In this document: positions 16,964 through 28,267 of the stretch, piece by piece
Layout: each line of letters opens with the position of its first letter
Numbering within the stretch: position 1 is the first letter of the stretch
From: Sphingobacterium oryzagri
Lineage (GTDB): Bacteria; Bacteroidota; Bacteroidia; Sphingobacteriales; Sphingobacteriaceae
DNA length: 64,000 nt
Reading direction: 5' to 3'
NCBI RefSeq assembly: GCF_028736175.1
Contig: NZ_CP117880.1
Coordinates: 2,852,001 to 2,916,000, forward strand
Notes under the pieces: generated by a model
Told to the model about the DNA's origin: nothing
The model's input: the letters and a program-made list of their open reading frames with translations, nothing else
Databases searched by the model: none
Program-made: the position numbers and the translations under genes

Positions 16964-18424
16964 TTACTGATAATCTGGATTTTGCACCAGCACGCCATTA
17001 CTTTTGTCAATTTCTGTTTGGGGCAATGGCCAATGGTAGAATCGTTCTTCGAAGCGATAGACCAACACACCGTCCGTAACGCTATTTAACGTCTCTTCGG
17101 CGATGTGCCATCTTTTTAAGTCAAAATAACGTTGACCTTCAAAAGCAAACTCCATTCTTCGTTCCCGTCTAATCGCCTGGCGCATTTGCTCTTTCGTCAA
17201 ATTGCCCGGCAAATCATCCAGCCCTGCCCTATTCCTGATGGCGTTTACCGCATTGTGAACCTCTGTTGTAGCGCCATTAATTTCGTTTTCGGCTTCCGCA
17301 AAAGACAGCAATACGTCTGCATAACGAAACATGACCCAGTCCTGCTGACTTTGAGTCGAGTATCCATAAGGCATCAATTCGGGCGTGAGGAATTTCTTTA
17401 AACCGAGTCCCGTCGGCACGTTATTGGATGGCCGATGAATATTACCATTAAAATTAACCTCGTTTACAAAAACGGTTAAATCACGACGCAGATCTCCTGC
17501 CTCAAAAGCATTATAAAAACTTCGAAGCGGACTAGCCACCAACCAATCGCCATACCACTGATCCATCGAAGTCGCATTATCGGGCGCTAAGAATTTCACC
17601 GAAAAGATAATCTCCGGATTATTCTGTTGTGTGTTATCCCGAAACACAGACTCGAAGTTGTTTGCCAGCGAATAGCCTGCTGACATCAGTTGCCTTGCGA
17701 TATCACGCGCTTGTGTAAGTAAGGCCACATTAGCAACACCGTTATCTCCGTAACCGGTAAAAAGTAGTATACGTAATTTCAATGCCTGAGCAGATGACTG
17801 CACAAGATGGCCATTGCCAGCCGCATAGCTGGTTGACGGCAGACTTTGAATCGCAAAATCAATATCTTGATAGATGGTTTCCAGTATTTGTGCTGCCGCC
17901 ACTTTGGGCTGCGCTTGATTTTCTAAGGTCAATGGTTCGGTTACCAAAGGTACATCACCGTAGCAGGCATATAAAAAGTAATAATAGTAGGCACGCATAA
18001 ATCGCGCTTCGCCTTCATACCTTGCTTTGGCAGCGTCATCCAGTGCGGTGCCTTGATAGTTTGCAAGTTGTGCTAAGAAAATATTGGCTCTCGCGATGCC
18101 GGCATAGCAGGTGTTGTACACACCGGTAATATAACCGTCAGACGATGAAAATATGTCACCTTGCACAATAGCACGGCTTCCGTTGGAATTATGTTGGCCA
18201 AATCCATTGTCCGTAATCAAATCCCAATCGGGCGTACCGGCGGCAAACATAGGCGTTTGTAAATGTCCGTATAAAGCCGTGAGCGCCATATCAAAGTCTT
18301 GTTTTGTCTCCCAAAATTGCCCGGCAGACAGCCGGTCAAGCGGTTCTTTATCCAAAAAGCTATCACAGCTCTGCGTAGCATACAATGAAGCTATTGCGGC
18401 TACCATGAATATATATTTTTTCAT
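16964..18424 (-). CDS. SusD/RagB-family nutrient-binding lipoprotein, PUL 1
   Basis: A 486-residue outer-membrane surface lipoprotein with lipobox ATQSC (Cys20), followed by the usual DSFLDKEPLDRLSAGQFWETKQDFDMALTALYG start of the SusD family, TPR-like helices (ARFMRAYYYYFLYACYGDVPLVTEPL) and the C-terminal RERRMEFAFEGQRYFDLKRW motif. It forms the substrate-binding lid of the SusC transporter encoded 10 nt upstream. Bound glycan is unknown; neighbouring enzymes are GH95 and GH97. Confidence 0.93.
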   Translation of the reverse strand: MKKYIFMVAAIASLYATQSCDSFLDKEPLDRLSAGQFWETKQDFDMALTALYGHLQTPMFAAGTPDWDLITDNGFGQHNSNGSRAIVQGDIFSSSDGYITGVYNTCYAGIARANIFLAQLANYQGTALDDAAKARYEGEARFMRAYYYYFLYACYGDVPLVTEPLTLENQAQPKVAAAQILETIYQDIDFAIQSLPSTSYAAGNGHLVQSSAQALKLRILLFTGYGDNGVANVALLTQARDIARQLMSAGYSLANNFESVFRDNTQQNNPEIIFSVKFLAPDNATSMDQWYGDWLVASPLRSFYNAFEAGDLRRDLTVFVNEVNFNGNIHRPSNNVPTGLGLKKFLTPELMPYGYSTQSQQDWVMFRYADVLLSFAEAENEINGATTEVHNAVNAIRNRAGLDDLPGNLTKEQMRQAIRRERRMEFAFEGQRYFDLKRWHIAEETLNSVTDGVLVYRFEERFYHWPLPQTEIDKSNGVLVQNPDYQ

Positions 18425-18434
18425 TATCTATCTA

Positions 18435-21400
18435 TTAAAACTGAAGATTTAAACCAAATGCGTAAATTTTATTCTGCGGATAATTTAGGAATGTTCCACT
18501 TCCTGTCCGCTCAGGATCAAGTCCAGGATAATCTGTACGGGTAAATAGATTATCACCAGAAAGGAATACGCGTAATCTGTTAATTCCCATTCTATCGGTT
18601 ACCGTTGTTGGCAACGAGTAGCCAATGGTTAGGTTTTTGAGTCGCAAATAGCTGGCATCCTGCAGAAAAAAGGTTGATGGACGTTTTACTTTATCCGGCG
18701 CGTCAAATCCCCAATAAATACGTGGCATGGTGGTCGATGGGTTTTCTTCGGTCCATCTGTCACGCCATTCGGTTGTCGGTGCAGCTCCTTGCACAAATGG
18801 AATCGTTCCCCAATTGTTTACGAATAATTTTCGGCCTTCAACGCCTTGAAACATAAACGACAGATCAAAGTTTTTCCAATTCAGATTACCGGTAAAAGCA
18901 TACTCAAACGACGGATATTGCCCACCGACCGGAACTCTATCGTCATTATTGATGACGCCATCACCGTTTTGATCTTTATAAATCAAGTCGCCCGGAAGCG
19001 TGTTGTCGCTAAATTGCTTCGGAGCATTCGCGATTTCTTCCGCAGATTGAAAGATTCCGATATGTTCCAGCATGTAGTACGTGTCCCAGGGTCTGCCTTC
19101 TTCCTTGATCGTCCAACCCCCGATTTCGCGTTCGCCAAATCGAATGACCGTGTTTTTGAATCGATCAATGTTACCACCAATGCTATATGAAAGTCCTTCG
19201 AAAATCCCGTCGTTTACGGCATTTGAATACCTTAAGCCGAGCTCAATCCCTTCGTTGCGCATAGTGCCGCTATTTACGTTTGGCGCACTCAACCCAACAA
19301 CAGCGGTAATCTGCGATTGTCTCAGAATACTGGAAGTCGTTCTTCTGTACCAGTCAAATGTAACTTCCAAACCTTTCAGCACCGTTAAATCTGCACCAAT
19401 ATCAACTACTTTCGTTTCCTCCCAGCGTAAAAGTGGATTTGAAAGCGCAGTTTGCGCAGCTCCAGTAGTCAGGTTGGCATTATCAAAAGAATAGTTTCCA
19501 GTATAATTCAGCAAATCCTGGTAAGGATATGGATATGATCCATTCCCGCTTACACTGATGTTGATATTCTGGTTTCCAAGCTCTCCGTAAGAACCCCTGA
19601 TTTTGAAGTTATTCAGCCAGGTTAAATTCATCTTTTGTACAAACGGCTCTTCCGAGACTCTCCATCCGGCTGAAACCGAGGGAAAAGCCCCCCATCGTCT
19701 GTCCGGATGCAATCTTGAACTTCCGTCATACCGCAGATTGGCCTCAAAAAGATAGCGCTGTTTGAAATCGTAAGTTACACGCCCAAAGAACGACTGCAAG
19801 GCCCACTCGTAGGCTGATCCGCTTGCATTTTGTACGGCTAAACCGCCGCCATCAAGCTCTTGCAAGGCATTGTTAAAAAAGTCCCGACGATAGCCGTAGA
19901 GATATTCACTACGGTTGGCTTCCTGACTGTAACCCGCCTGTAAACCAAGGTTGTGATTATCAGCAAATGTATTTTCATACTTTAAGTAAGAAAAAACATT
20001 GGTATAGCGATTCTCGCGTCTTGTTTTCCCCAATCCTTTGGTGCCCACATCAAGATCTGTCGCCAGCTCGCCCGTGTGGAAATTATACAAAGGCACCAGT
20101 GGCCGCCAGTCAGACTCGCTGTCGAAATCGCCCACAATGGCCGCTTTCGTATACCAGCTAAAACCCTTAGCCAGCTTCACATCCATCCAACCTTGCAAGT
20201 TGACCGAGTAATCGCGATTCTTCCAAAAAACCTCGTTATCTACGATCGCCAGCAGGTTTTTATTGTTGTATTCAAATCCGTAGGCTTTGAACGTATACCG
20301 ACCATCGGGCAGCGTAGGCGCATAAGTCGGCGCTTGGGATATTGTCGCAATAAAAGAATCTTCCGCTCCTCCTCGTGGTCGTTGCGTATCGCCTTGTTTA
20401 GCGCTGATATTGGTTCCGATGCTCAGCCAATCGGCTACTTTGGAGGTCAGGTTTAGTCTTACATTATACCGTTTGTAATCAAAGCCTTTCAATACGCCCG
20501 GTTGATCCACAATACCCGCGGATAAATTGTATTGCGTATTATCGCTTCCGCCACTGATACTCAAATTATGCTGCTGTACAAATGCCGGATTGAACATAAT
20601 ATCCAGCCAGTCGGTATTAGGATATTGTACACGATCTGTTGCGTTACGGTAAAGATTGATCGTTTCCTGTGGGTAAAGTCCCGTCGCATTTGGCCCTAAT
20701 GTATTGATTTTAGCCTCGTTCCAAAGCTCCATGTATTCCGCAGAATTGGTGATTAGATCAAACAATTTCGTTGGCGTATGGATGGATGCATTGCCCGAAT
20801 AATCGACGACCACGCGTCCTGCTTTTCCCATTTTTGTGGTCACCAAAATAACACCGTTGCCCGCCCGTGCACCATAGATGGAAGCCGAAGCAGCGTCTTT
20901 CAAAACGGAAATATTCTCGACATCGTTGGGGTTTACATCATTTAAACTACCTTCAACGCCGTCTATCAAAACTAAGGGCCCATTCCCGGCGCCGCTAAAC
21001 GTGCCTTGACCACGCACACGCACAGATAAGCCTTCACTTCCCGGCTCGCCCGAATTTTGAACGACACGTAAGCCTGGCGTTTGTCCTTGAAGCATAGACC
21101 CTACGTTGGTTACCGGACGACGAACCAGATCATCGCCTTTAATTGTAGAAACTGCGCCGGTAAGGTTAACCTTCTTTTGTGTACCGTAGCCAACGACCAC
21201 AACCTCATCTAAATCCTGCGCACTGGATTGTAGCGTGATAGTCAGATCTTGCTGCGCGCTCGCTACAACTTCCTGCTCGGCATAGCCTACCGATCGGAAT
21301 ACAAGGATCGCGCCTGCATCAGCATTTACCGAAAAGCTACCATCCGCAGAAGTCGAACCGACTGCTGAAGTATTTCCTTTTACAAATATCGATACGCCCA

Positions 21401-21614
21401 CGAGCGGTTTACCCGAAATATCCCTTACTTGACCAGTAACGGCGCTTTGCCATGCAGCAGGCGTGGCAAGTGTAACGTCATGCATAGGAGATGCTGTCCA
21501 GCGCTTATCGGGCGATAAGCCACCTGCAACGGCACTCCCGAGCAGGAATACCGAGCCACTGTAGAGTAACAACCTTCTTCCCAGAGGTGTTAACTGATTA
21601 CTTCTGTGTTTCAT
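18435..21614 (-). CDS. SusC/RagA-family TonB-dependent transporter, PUL 1
   Basis: A 1059-residue outer-membrane transporter. A signal/anchor region (LLLYSGSVFLLGSAVAGG) is followed by a carboxypeptidase-D regulatory-like domain (about 58-130, VTGQVRDISGKPLVGVSIFVKG), the SusC hallmark DLDEVVVVGYGTQKKVNLTGAVS, a plug domain (LIDGVEGSLNDVNPNDVENISVLKDAASASIYGARAGNGVILVTT) and a beta-barrel ending in a terminal phenylalanine (FGLNLQF). It imports oligosaccharides into the periplasm with the SusD partner 10 nt downstream. It follows the GH95 gene by 60 nt in the same operon. Confidence 0.95.
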   Translation of the reverse strand: MKHRSNQLTPLGRRLLLYSGSVFLLGSAVAGGLSPDKRWTASPMHDVTLATPAAWQSAVTGQVRDISGKPLVGVSIFVKGNTSAVGSTSADGSFSVNADAGAILVFRSVGYAEQEVVASAQQDLTITLQSSAQDLDEVVVVGYGTQKKVNLTGAVSTIKGDDLVRRPVTNVGSMLQGQTPGLRVVQNSGEPGSEGLSVRVRGQGTFSGAGNGPLVLIDGVEGSLNDVNPNDVENISVLKDAASASIYGARAGNGVILVTTKMGKAGRVVVDYSGNASIHTPTKLFDLITNSAEYMELWNEAKINTLGPNATGLYPQETINLYRNATDRVQYPNTDWLDIMFNPAFVQQHNLSISGGSDNTQYNLSAGIVDQPGVLKGFDYKRYNVRLNLTSKVADWLSIGTNISAKQGDTQRPRGGAEDSFIATISQAPTYAPTLPDGRYTFKAYGFEYNNKNLLAIVDNEVFWKNRDYSVNLQGWMDVKLAKGFSWYTKAAIVGDFDSESDWRPLVPLYNFHTGELATDLDVGTKGLGKTRRENRYTNVFSYLKYENTFADNHNLGLQAGYSQEANRSEYLYGYRRDFFNNALQELDGGGLAVQNASGSAYEWALQSFFGRVTYDFKQRYLFEANLRYDGSSRLHPDRRWGAFPSVSAGWRVSEEPFVQKMNLTWLNNFKIRGSYGELGNQNINISVSGNGSYPYPYQDLLNYTGNYSFDNANLTTGAAQTALSNPLLRWEETKVVDIGADLTVLKGLEVTFDWYRRTTSSILRQSQITAVVGLSAPNVNSGTMRNEGIELGLRYSNAVNDGIFEGLSYSIGGNIDRFKNTVIRFGEREIGGWTIKEEGRPWDTYYMLEHIGIFQSAEEIANAPKQFSDNTLPGDLIYKDQNGDGVINNDDRVPVGGQYPSFEYAFTGNLNWKNFDLSFMFQGVEGRKLFVNNWGTIPFVQGAAPTTEWRDRWTEENPSTTMPRIYWGFDAPDKVKRPSTFFLQDASYLRLKNLTIGYSLPTTVTDRMGINRLRVFLSGDNLFTRTDYPGLDPERTGSGTFLNYPQNKIYAFGLNLQF

Positions 21615-21674
21615 TGATTTAATAATTAGTGCTTATAATGTATAAATTGATTAGCAAGGAGTGTGTTAATCTCC

Positions 21675-24133
21675 TTATTGATGTGCTTTTGCTTTGATGG
21701 CGTAATCTTGACCGCTTTCGGTTGCAAACTGATAAATATGGTATATTCCATCACGCTTGCAGATCACTTCATCAGCCGCGATATGCAGTTCGGTTGCCGA
21801 TCGCAGCACGCAGGTATGACCAACAAGAGATTTAATGTTTCCGCTGACAATTTTTCCGTCGTTCCAGTCCAGATTCAACTCAAAGTTGCCCCTTGCTTTG
21901 ATGCCGTGTATACTTCCCGCTGGCCACGCTTTAGGCAGCGCAGGCAAAAGGTGAAGCTCGTTTAGGTGACTTTGGAGCAACATTTCCATAAAGCCAGCCG
22001 TTGCGCCAAAGTTGCCGTCAATCTGAAACGGCGGATGGGCATCAAAGAAATTCGGGTAGGTTCCGCCTGCTCCCTGGTCATTCGGTTCGCAGTAGCGCAG
22101 TATTTCACGGATCATTTTGTACGCATGATCGCCATCGTGTAATCGGGCTGCAAAATTAATCTTCCAACCTTTGCTCCAACCAGTGCCCTAAGCGCAAAAG
22201 ATTTCTCGGCCGCTCTGGCTAGATCAGGCGTCGTTAATGGAGATATACTTCGCCCCGGATGCAGCCCGAAAAGATGAGACAGGTGCCGGTGCTGCGGATC
22301 GACTTCCTGATAGTCCTCCATCCATTCCTGCAATTGTCCTTTTTCGCCAATTTGGTACGGATAAAGTTTGGCGAGCTTATCCGATAGCGTGCGAACAAAC
22401 TTTTGATCGACTTGAAGCACCTTAGCCGCCTCCATGACATTGGAAAACAAGTCCCGAATAATAGCTAAGTCCATCGTCGTTCCTTCCGAGACCGACACTT
22501 GCTTTCCCTGAAAGTAAAATAGGTTTTCGGGCGTGGTTGATGGAGAAGTAATCAAATAGCCGTCTTTCGCTATCAGCCAGTCCACACAAAAACGTGCCGC
22601 ATCTTTCATAATCGGATAGGCTTCTTTCCGTAAATATTTCTTATCACCGGTAAAGGCATAATGTTCCCAAAGATGCTGGGAAAGCCAGGCCGCGCCCATA
22701 TACCAGTTAGCCCAAAGCGGATCGCCGCCACCTACATCGCCTACAGCATTGCTCAGCGCCCAGATATCAGAATTATGATGTGCTACCCAACCATCTGCGC
22801 GGTAGTATTCTTTCGCTGTGCGTTTACCCGTATTAGACAGGTTAGCGATAAAGTTCAACAGTGGCCGATGCAACTCCGAAAGATTCCCACTTTCGGCCGG
22901 CCAGTAATTCATTTGCGTATTGATGTTGATGGTATAATTCGAGCTCCAGGGCGCGCGAAATTCTTTATTCCAAATGCCTTGCAGGTTTGCTGGTGCACCC
23001 GTAGCATTCGAAGCGGATATTAGTAGATAACGGCCGTATTGAAAAAAGAATGCTTCCAGTTTGGGATCGTAGTTGCCGTAAGAATAGACCTTGAGCCGAA
23101 GATCGGAAGGCAATTTATCATTTACTTCGGTATTAACGCTGTCTTTAAGATCGAGGGCAACCCGGTCAAAGAGCGTGCGATACGAGGCTATATGGTCTTG
23201 CCGAATCTGCTCGTAAGATTTTGTAAGCGCTCGCGCCATAAGATCAGAACTTATGGCTTTCTCGTCAAGCCCGTCTTTATCCGGACACTTATCATATCCG
23301 TTAAAACTGGTTGCTGCCGTTAGATACAAAACCACTTCTGTTGCTCCTTCGATATGCAGCTGACCATCCACTACAGCTACCGTTCCATCGGTGGGAATGG
23401 CTTTGAGCACCGATTGCACACGCATACCATTACAACCAGATACGTCCTCCCACGCTATCGGATCACGACCTTGTTGGTTGTAATACGGTGGATCGACGCG
23501 TGCGGGCGCTTTTGCCTGCATCAACAACTGATCGTTACCAACGGCTGTTACCGTAGGCCGCAGCTGGCTTTTTAAAGCAATATCCAAGGCTATCGTTTGA
23601 GGTTTATTGGCTTTGATTTTCACGACCAATACCTGATCTGGCCTTGATACGAAAACCTCTCTCGTATACTTCACACCATCCATCTCGTAAGCCACCGAAG
23701 CAATGGCTTTTGATATATCTAAATCACGTACATAACGCTTCGATTTGTTACCCGACTTGAACGATTGCCGAATACGCAAGTCGCCCAAAGGCAAGAAGCT
23801 TTCCGAATAATGCCCTTGCATTTTTCTTGTCAACTCCTGCGCCTGCTCATAATCTTTCCGAGCCAGCGCTTCCCTTATCGGTTTTAAAAATTTATGCGCC
23901 TCGGGGTTAACATGGTCCTTGCGCGGGCCTCCCGACCATAGAGTTGTCTCGTTAAGCTGTATCAGCTCTTCTTCTACACCGCCGAACAACATCGCGCCGA
24001 TTTTCCCGTTCCCGACGGGCAGCGCTTCCACCCATTCGTTAGCCGGATTTTCATACCAAAGTTTCGCGTCGCGCTGTGCATAGGTAAAACCAATGGATAA
24101 TAGCATCCCTATCCATAAAAATATTCTTTTCAT
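21675..24133 (-). pseudogene. GH95 alpha-L-fucosidase/galactosidase, frameshifted
   Basis: Two frames make one GH95 protein. The first (24133-22112, 673 residues) has a signal peptide, ALPVGNGKIGAMLFGG, TININTQMNYWPAES (Asn403/Asn405, matching the catalytic asparagines of AfcA) and PSTTPEN (Glu536, general-acid position). At about 22186-22189 it leaves frame after SFALR. The family motif RGDGGTGWSKAWK is reduced to R then TGWSKGWK in another frame, as if about 10 nt were lost. The second frame continues to 21675 with [17 protein letters not shown] and [17 protein letters not shown], which holds the catalytic Asp. Translation as written stops at 22112 and lacks that Asp, so the product is probably inactive. 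First gene of PUL 1. Confidence 0.88.
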
Positions 24134-24211
24134 AGGTATTTGATTAGTAATAGTGTATGTTATTTAATTAACGCAAGTATATACGTTCTTGTTAGTTGTT
24201 TCTTACGGGTT

Positions 24212-27200
24212 TCATGGATTAAAATCGTGATCTTGTTTCGTTGGAATCTCCCTTTTTGTATAGTCTGTGGCCGAGACATTAAACTGCTCTTTGAAACATT
24301 GTTTGAAGTAAGCCACACTACTCATGCCCACCATAGACGACACCTCCAATACCGTATGTTTTCCGGTATCCAGCAGCTGCGCAGCAAATGCAATCTTGAC
24401 TTTCCGTATAAATTCACTGACCGTCATTTCCGTTAGCCCCTTCACTTTACGATACAATGTCGAGTGGCTCATATGCAGACGATCGGCCAGAAACACCACA
24501 TCCACCTTATCAGAAAGCACGTTATCGAGAATGATCGATTCTACTTTATCCAGAAAAACCCGGTCGATGGTGCTTATTTTTTTCTGCACAGCCTCTTCTT
24601 GATTTTTAATGTCGCCCGACCTCAACAGGTTTGCAAGCTTCTTTCTAGATTTCAAAAGATTTAAAACTCGGCTTTCCAACAAAGAGGCGCTGAAGGGTTT
24701 TGTCAGATAAGAGTCTATCCCTATGGCATAACCTTCCTTTCTATCTTCTACACTATCTTTTGCCGTAAGCAATATAATAGGAATATGACTGGTGCGGAGG
24801 TCACTTTTCAGGGCTTTACTCATCTGGAAACCGTCCATTTCGGGCATCATCACATCACTGACGATGATATCCGGGATACTGCTATAAGCTTGCTCCAAGC
24901 CCATCTTTCCGTTTCGTGCACTTAGGATACGGTAATCAGCAGATAACATGCGGAGAATGTAATCCATGATATCGTCATCATCTTCCACCAGCAAAACAAT
25001 AGGTTTAGCATCGTCTCCTAATTCGGAAACATGGTTTTCTGTTGGCGCCACCTTACTTTCCATGTGCAGCGCTTCTGGATAGTCGTGATCGAGTCGTAAC
25101 CGCAAGACAAATGATGACCCCACACCTGGCGTGCTTTCAAAATCAATAGTTGCATCGTGTATATCGGCTAAACTTTTTACCAATGCCAGTCCAATACCCG
25201 TTCCCGATACGTTATTATGTTTAGCTACCTGATAATATCGATCAAATATTTTGCGCTGTTCATCCAAAGGAATACCTCTTCCCGTATCGGTAACGATCAA
25301 ATCTACAACGTCGTGATGCTGTTGGTATGTACGTTTAATTGTAAGGGTGACTTTCCCTTCGTCGGTGTATTTGAAAGCATTGGAAAGCAAATTTTCGAGG
25401 ATGGTGCCCACAACATCGAGATCGAAGAACATATAAATTTCCTGATCAGTCCTAACAAGCTCAAATGATACAGGACGATTAAGGCTGTACTCCTTGTACT
25501 TGATGGCAATATCCTCGATAAAGTTGACGATATCCATGCGTCTAACTATCAATTGTCGATTCTGATCTTCGATCTTTTGAAATGCTAAGATTTGCGTAAC
25601 CAGACCCAATAAACGCGCTGCACTTTTGTGAATTATAGCCACCTTATCCTTTAATTTTTTAGACAGGTCGTTTTCCTGCTTCATGTCTTCCAATGGACCA
25701 AGAATAAGGGTCAATGGTGTTTTCAGTTCATGGGTGATATTGGTAAAAAACCGTATACGCTCTTTATGCAAGTCCTGCTCTTGCTGGTGGTTCATTTTTT
25801 CCAAAAGAAGCGTATTTTCCAAAGCCATCTTGCGCTTATAAAAACGAAGTAATGTCCAGACAACGAGAGCCAACAGCAGCAGATAAAATGATTTGGCCCA
25901 CCAAGACCACCAAATTGGCGGATAGATCGTAATCTTTTGTGTAAGGATATATGCAGACCAGTCTTGGTTTAAAACGCGTGATCGGATTTGCAGGGTATAA
26001 TTACCGGGCGGCACATTTCTGAAAACAATATTATTCCCCTCTACCTCATACCAGGCGTCGTCAAGACCATCCAGCATATAGCTATAGGCTACCAAAGGAC
26101 TGATCGCGTAATCTAAGATATTAAAAGAGATATCCAGCGTATTTTGATCGTAGGATAAGGATATAGGCTTATCGGTCAACACTTCCGTAGCAGCATTTAC
26201 AGCACTCGAATTTCCGGTAAGCACCTTAAAAGACGTTATCTTCGTTTCAGGCAACGCAATACGGGTAGGCACTTCATCTGGATTAAAAAAGCAAAGTCCA
26301 TTTTGCGACCCAAAATACAGCTGTCCTTTGTTATCCTTGGTCACCGAACCGCTCATAAAGTCGCCTATCGGAATTCCGTAGTGGTAATCGTAATGAAAAA
26401 AAGTATTATCCTGAGGCAATAATTTCGATATGCCGGTTACCGAGCTAAACCAGATGTCGCCTGCTTCATCCGCTACGATTGCTCTGATATCCGGCTGTTC
26501 TTTGAGCCGGGTATCGCGGACAACCGTAATGTTCTTTGGCCCGTCAAAGCGCGCTAAGCCTTCGGCCGTTGCGCACCAAATGCGACCTTTTTTATCGCGA
26601 AACAAATGGTTGATCGTATTCGATGGCAATCCAGTATCCATTTGATGCCTGGCGATCACATTTCCCGTACGATCCAGCACGATTACCCCCTGACCAAAAA
26701 AACCGATGTAATAATGGCCATCGTTATCTTGCGCTATTGCTCGTACCAACACAAGAGACTGCCGCGAACCGGGAAATTTCTTTAGCCGCTCCCCTGTCGC
26801 AGTGGGCGAATAGACGTAGATTCCATCCGTCGTACCGATCAAGATATCGCCTTTATCATCCTGATAAAACGTTCTGATATCTGTACTTCTTCCGTTTACG
26901 GTGAAATGCGTTTCATATACGCCTGCTTGATTAAAAACATAGACATCGCCTTCGAATGTTCCAAAATACAAGCGTCCATCCCGGTCGCGCAGTGAAGCAA
27001 TGACGGCATCGCTCGTTAAGTGGCCGTTTGCCTTGTTGAATACGTTGCGGCGTCTACCGTCGGCAAATACATTAATTCCCCCACCATCGGTGCCGACCCA
27101 AACATTGTCAGACAAATCGGTTGTTACACCCCATACGACCGGATTACTCAATACCGTTGGTTTTGTCTGTATCGGCGAGTAAGACCATACTTTAAAATAG

Positions 27201-28267
27201 TTGCCCCGATGGCCAATAAAGTTTATACCGCCACCGTAGGTGCCGAGCCAGATATTACCGAAAGAATCTTCATAAACGTGGCGCACGGTTGAATTGGATA
27301 AACCATAGCGATCATCCGAGTAAAGCACATTCTCCAAATATATATCTTTGGAATCCAGAAACATTTGCTTGTTTATATCAAGAAAGCTAAGACCACCTTT
27401 CTCTGTACCCACACATAATTTACCGTCCTTCAATTGCGTGATGGAGTAAATGCTATTGGATGGCAAGGATCCGGATCTATTCGCTTGATGCTTAAACACG
27501 ACAAACGAATCGCTTTCTTTCCGATAAAGCGCCAATCCGTCGTCTGTGCCGATCCACACATTGTCGCTGTTATCGACAAAAATGGTACGCACGACGTCAC
27601 TAGGCAGACTATTCACATCAGCGGCTACGTGCCGGAAGTTCTTTACTTTTCTGGTTTGCAATGCGATAATGGAGAGCCCGGCGTCTACATGGCCGATATA
27701 TAAATTCCGGTTGTTATCTTCCTTGACTGACCACACAAAATTACTTCCTAACGCAGGAAAAGCTTTTTTATTGAAATGGTTGAAGGTTTCCTTTTGTCGA
27801 TCAAAATACGCTACGCCTTCCGAAAAAGTGGCAACCCAGAGGCCACCTGTGGATGCAGGAGCAATATCGGTAATATCGTTGGTGACAATGGATTGGGCAT
27901 TTTTGGGATCATTCTTGTAATGCTTGATTTCCCCTGTTTTGCTATTGATACGATTCAACCCATCACGTTGGGTTGCCAAATACACGTAATCATCTTTCTG
28001 GTCTGCAAATATGCGGTTTAGATTATTGCCCGATATGCCCGATTGATCGGCCTTCTTTTTGAAAACGGTAAATTTACGTCCATCAAAGCGATTTAAACCG
28101 GATTCTGTAGCAAACCACAGGTATCCGCTACGATCCTGCGTAATACTTACTACGTAATTATTGGAAAGCCCCTGCTCGACGCCGAGTTTCTGCACCTCGT
28201 AGTTTTGGCAGAAAGCGCGCAGCCCAAACAGAACATAACAGAGAACAATACAAATTAATCTCAACAT
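24212..28267 (-). CDS. Hybrid two-component system regulator (HTCS), PUL 1
   Basis: A 1351-residue inner-membrane sensor/regulator in one chain. Signal peptide, periplasmic sensor of repeated beta-propeller units (about 25-690, e.g. GYLWFATESGLNRFDG, DNVWIGTDDGLALY, GNIWLGTYGGGINF), Y_Y_Y domain (about 710-785), one membrane segment (about 793-808), histidine kinase with His846 in THELKTPL, an ATPase domain (NLLSNAFKYT, DTGRGIP, GTGIGLALV), a receiver with Asp1138 (IIVSDVMMPEMDGF) and a C-terminal AraC-type DNA-binding domain (about 1245-1340). It is expected to sense a breakdown product in the periplasm and activate PUL 1, whose first gene starts 78 nt downstream. Confidence 0.95.
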   Translation of the reverse strand: MLRLICIVLCYVLFGLRAFCQNYEVQKLGVEQGLSNNYVVSITQDRSGYLWFATESGLNRFDGRKFTVFKKKADQSGISGNNLNRIFADQKDDYVYLATQRDGLNRINSKTGEIKHYKNDPKNAQSIVTNDITDIAPASTGGLWVATFSEGVAYFDRQKETFNHFNKKAFPALGSNFVWSVKEDNNRNLYIGHVDAGLSIIALQTRKVKNFRHVAADVNSLPSDVVRTIFVDNSDNVWIGTDDGLALYRKESDSFVVFKHQANRSGSLPSNSIYSITQLKDGKLCVGTEKGGLSFLDINKQMFLDSKDIYLENVLYSDDRYGLSNSTVRHVYEDSFGNIWLGTYGGGINFIGHRGNYFKVWSYSPIQTKPTVLSNPVVWGVTTDLSDNVWVGTDGGGINVFADGRRRNVFNKANGHLTSDAVIASLRDRDGRLYFGTFEGDVYVFNQAGVYETHFTVNGRSTDIRTFYQDDKGDILIGTTDGIYVYSPTATGERLKKFPGSRQSLVLVRAIAQDNDGHYYIGFFGQGVIVLDRTGNVIARHQMDTGLPSNTINHLFRDKKGRIWCATAEGLARFDGPKNITVVRDTRLKEQPDIRAIVADEAGDIWFSSVTGISKLLPQDNTFFHYDYHYGIPIGDFMSGSVTKDNKGQLYFGSQNGLCFFNPDEVPTRIALPETKITSFKVLTGNSSAVNAATEVLTDKPISLSYDQNTLDISFNILDYAISPLVAYSYMLDGLDDAWYEVEGNNIVFRNVPPGNYTLQIRSRVLNQDWSAYILTQKITIYPPIWWSWWAKSFYLLLLALVVWTLLRFYKRKMALENTLLLEKMNHQQEQDLHKERIRFFTNITHELKTPLTLILGPLEDMKQENDLSKKLKDKVAIIHKSAARLLGLVTQILAFQKIEDQNRQLIVRRMDIVNFIEDIAIKYKEYSLNRPVSFELVRTDQEIYMFFDLDVVGTILENLLSNAFKYTDEGKVTLTIKRTYQQHHDVVDLIVTDTGRGIPLDEQRKIFDRYYQVAKHNNVSGTGIGLALVKSLADIHDATIDFESTPGVGSSFVLRLRLDHDYPEALHMESKVAPTENHVSELGDDAKPIVLLVEDDDDIMDYILRMLSADYRILSARNGKMGLEQAYSSIPDIIVSDVMMPEMDGFQMSKALKSDLRTSHIPIILLTAKDSVEDRKEGYAIGIDSYLTKPFSASLLESRVLNLLKSRKKLANLLRSGDIKNQEEAVQKKISTIDRVFLDKVESIILDNVLSDKVDVVFLADRLHMSHSTLYRKVKGLTEMTVSEFIRKVKIAFAAQLLDTGKHTVLEVSSMVGMSSVAYFKQCFKEQFNVSATDYTKREIPTKQDHDFNP

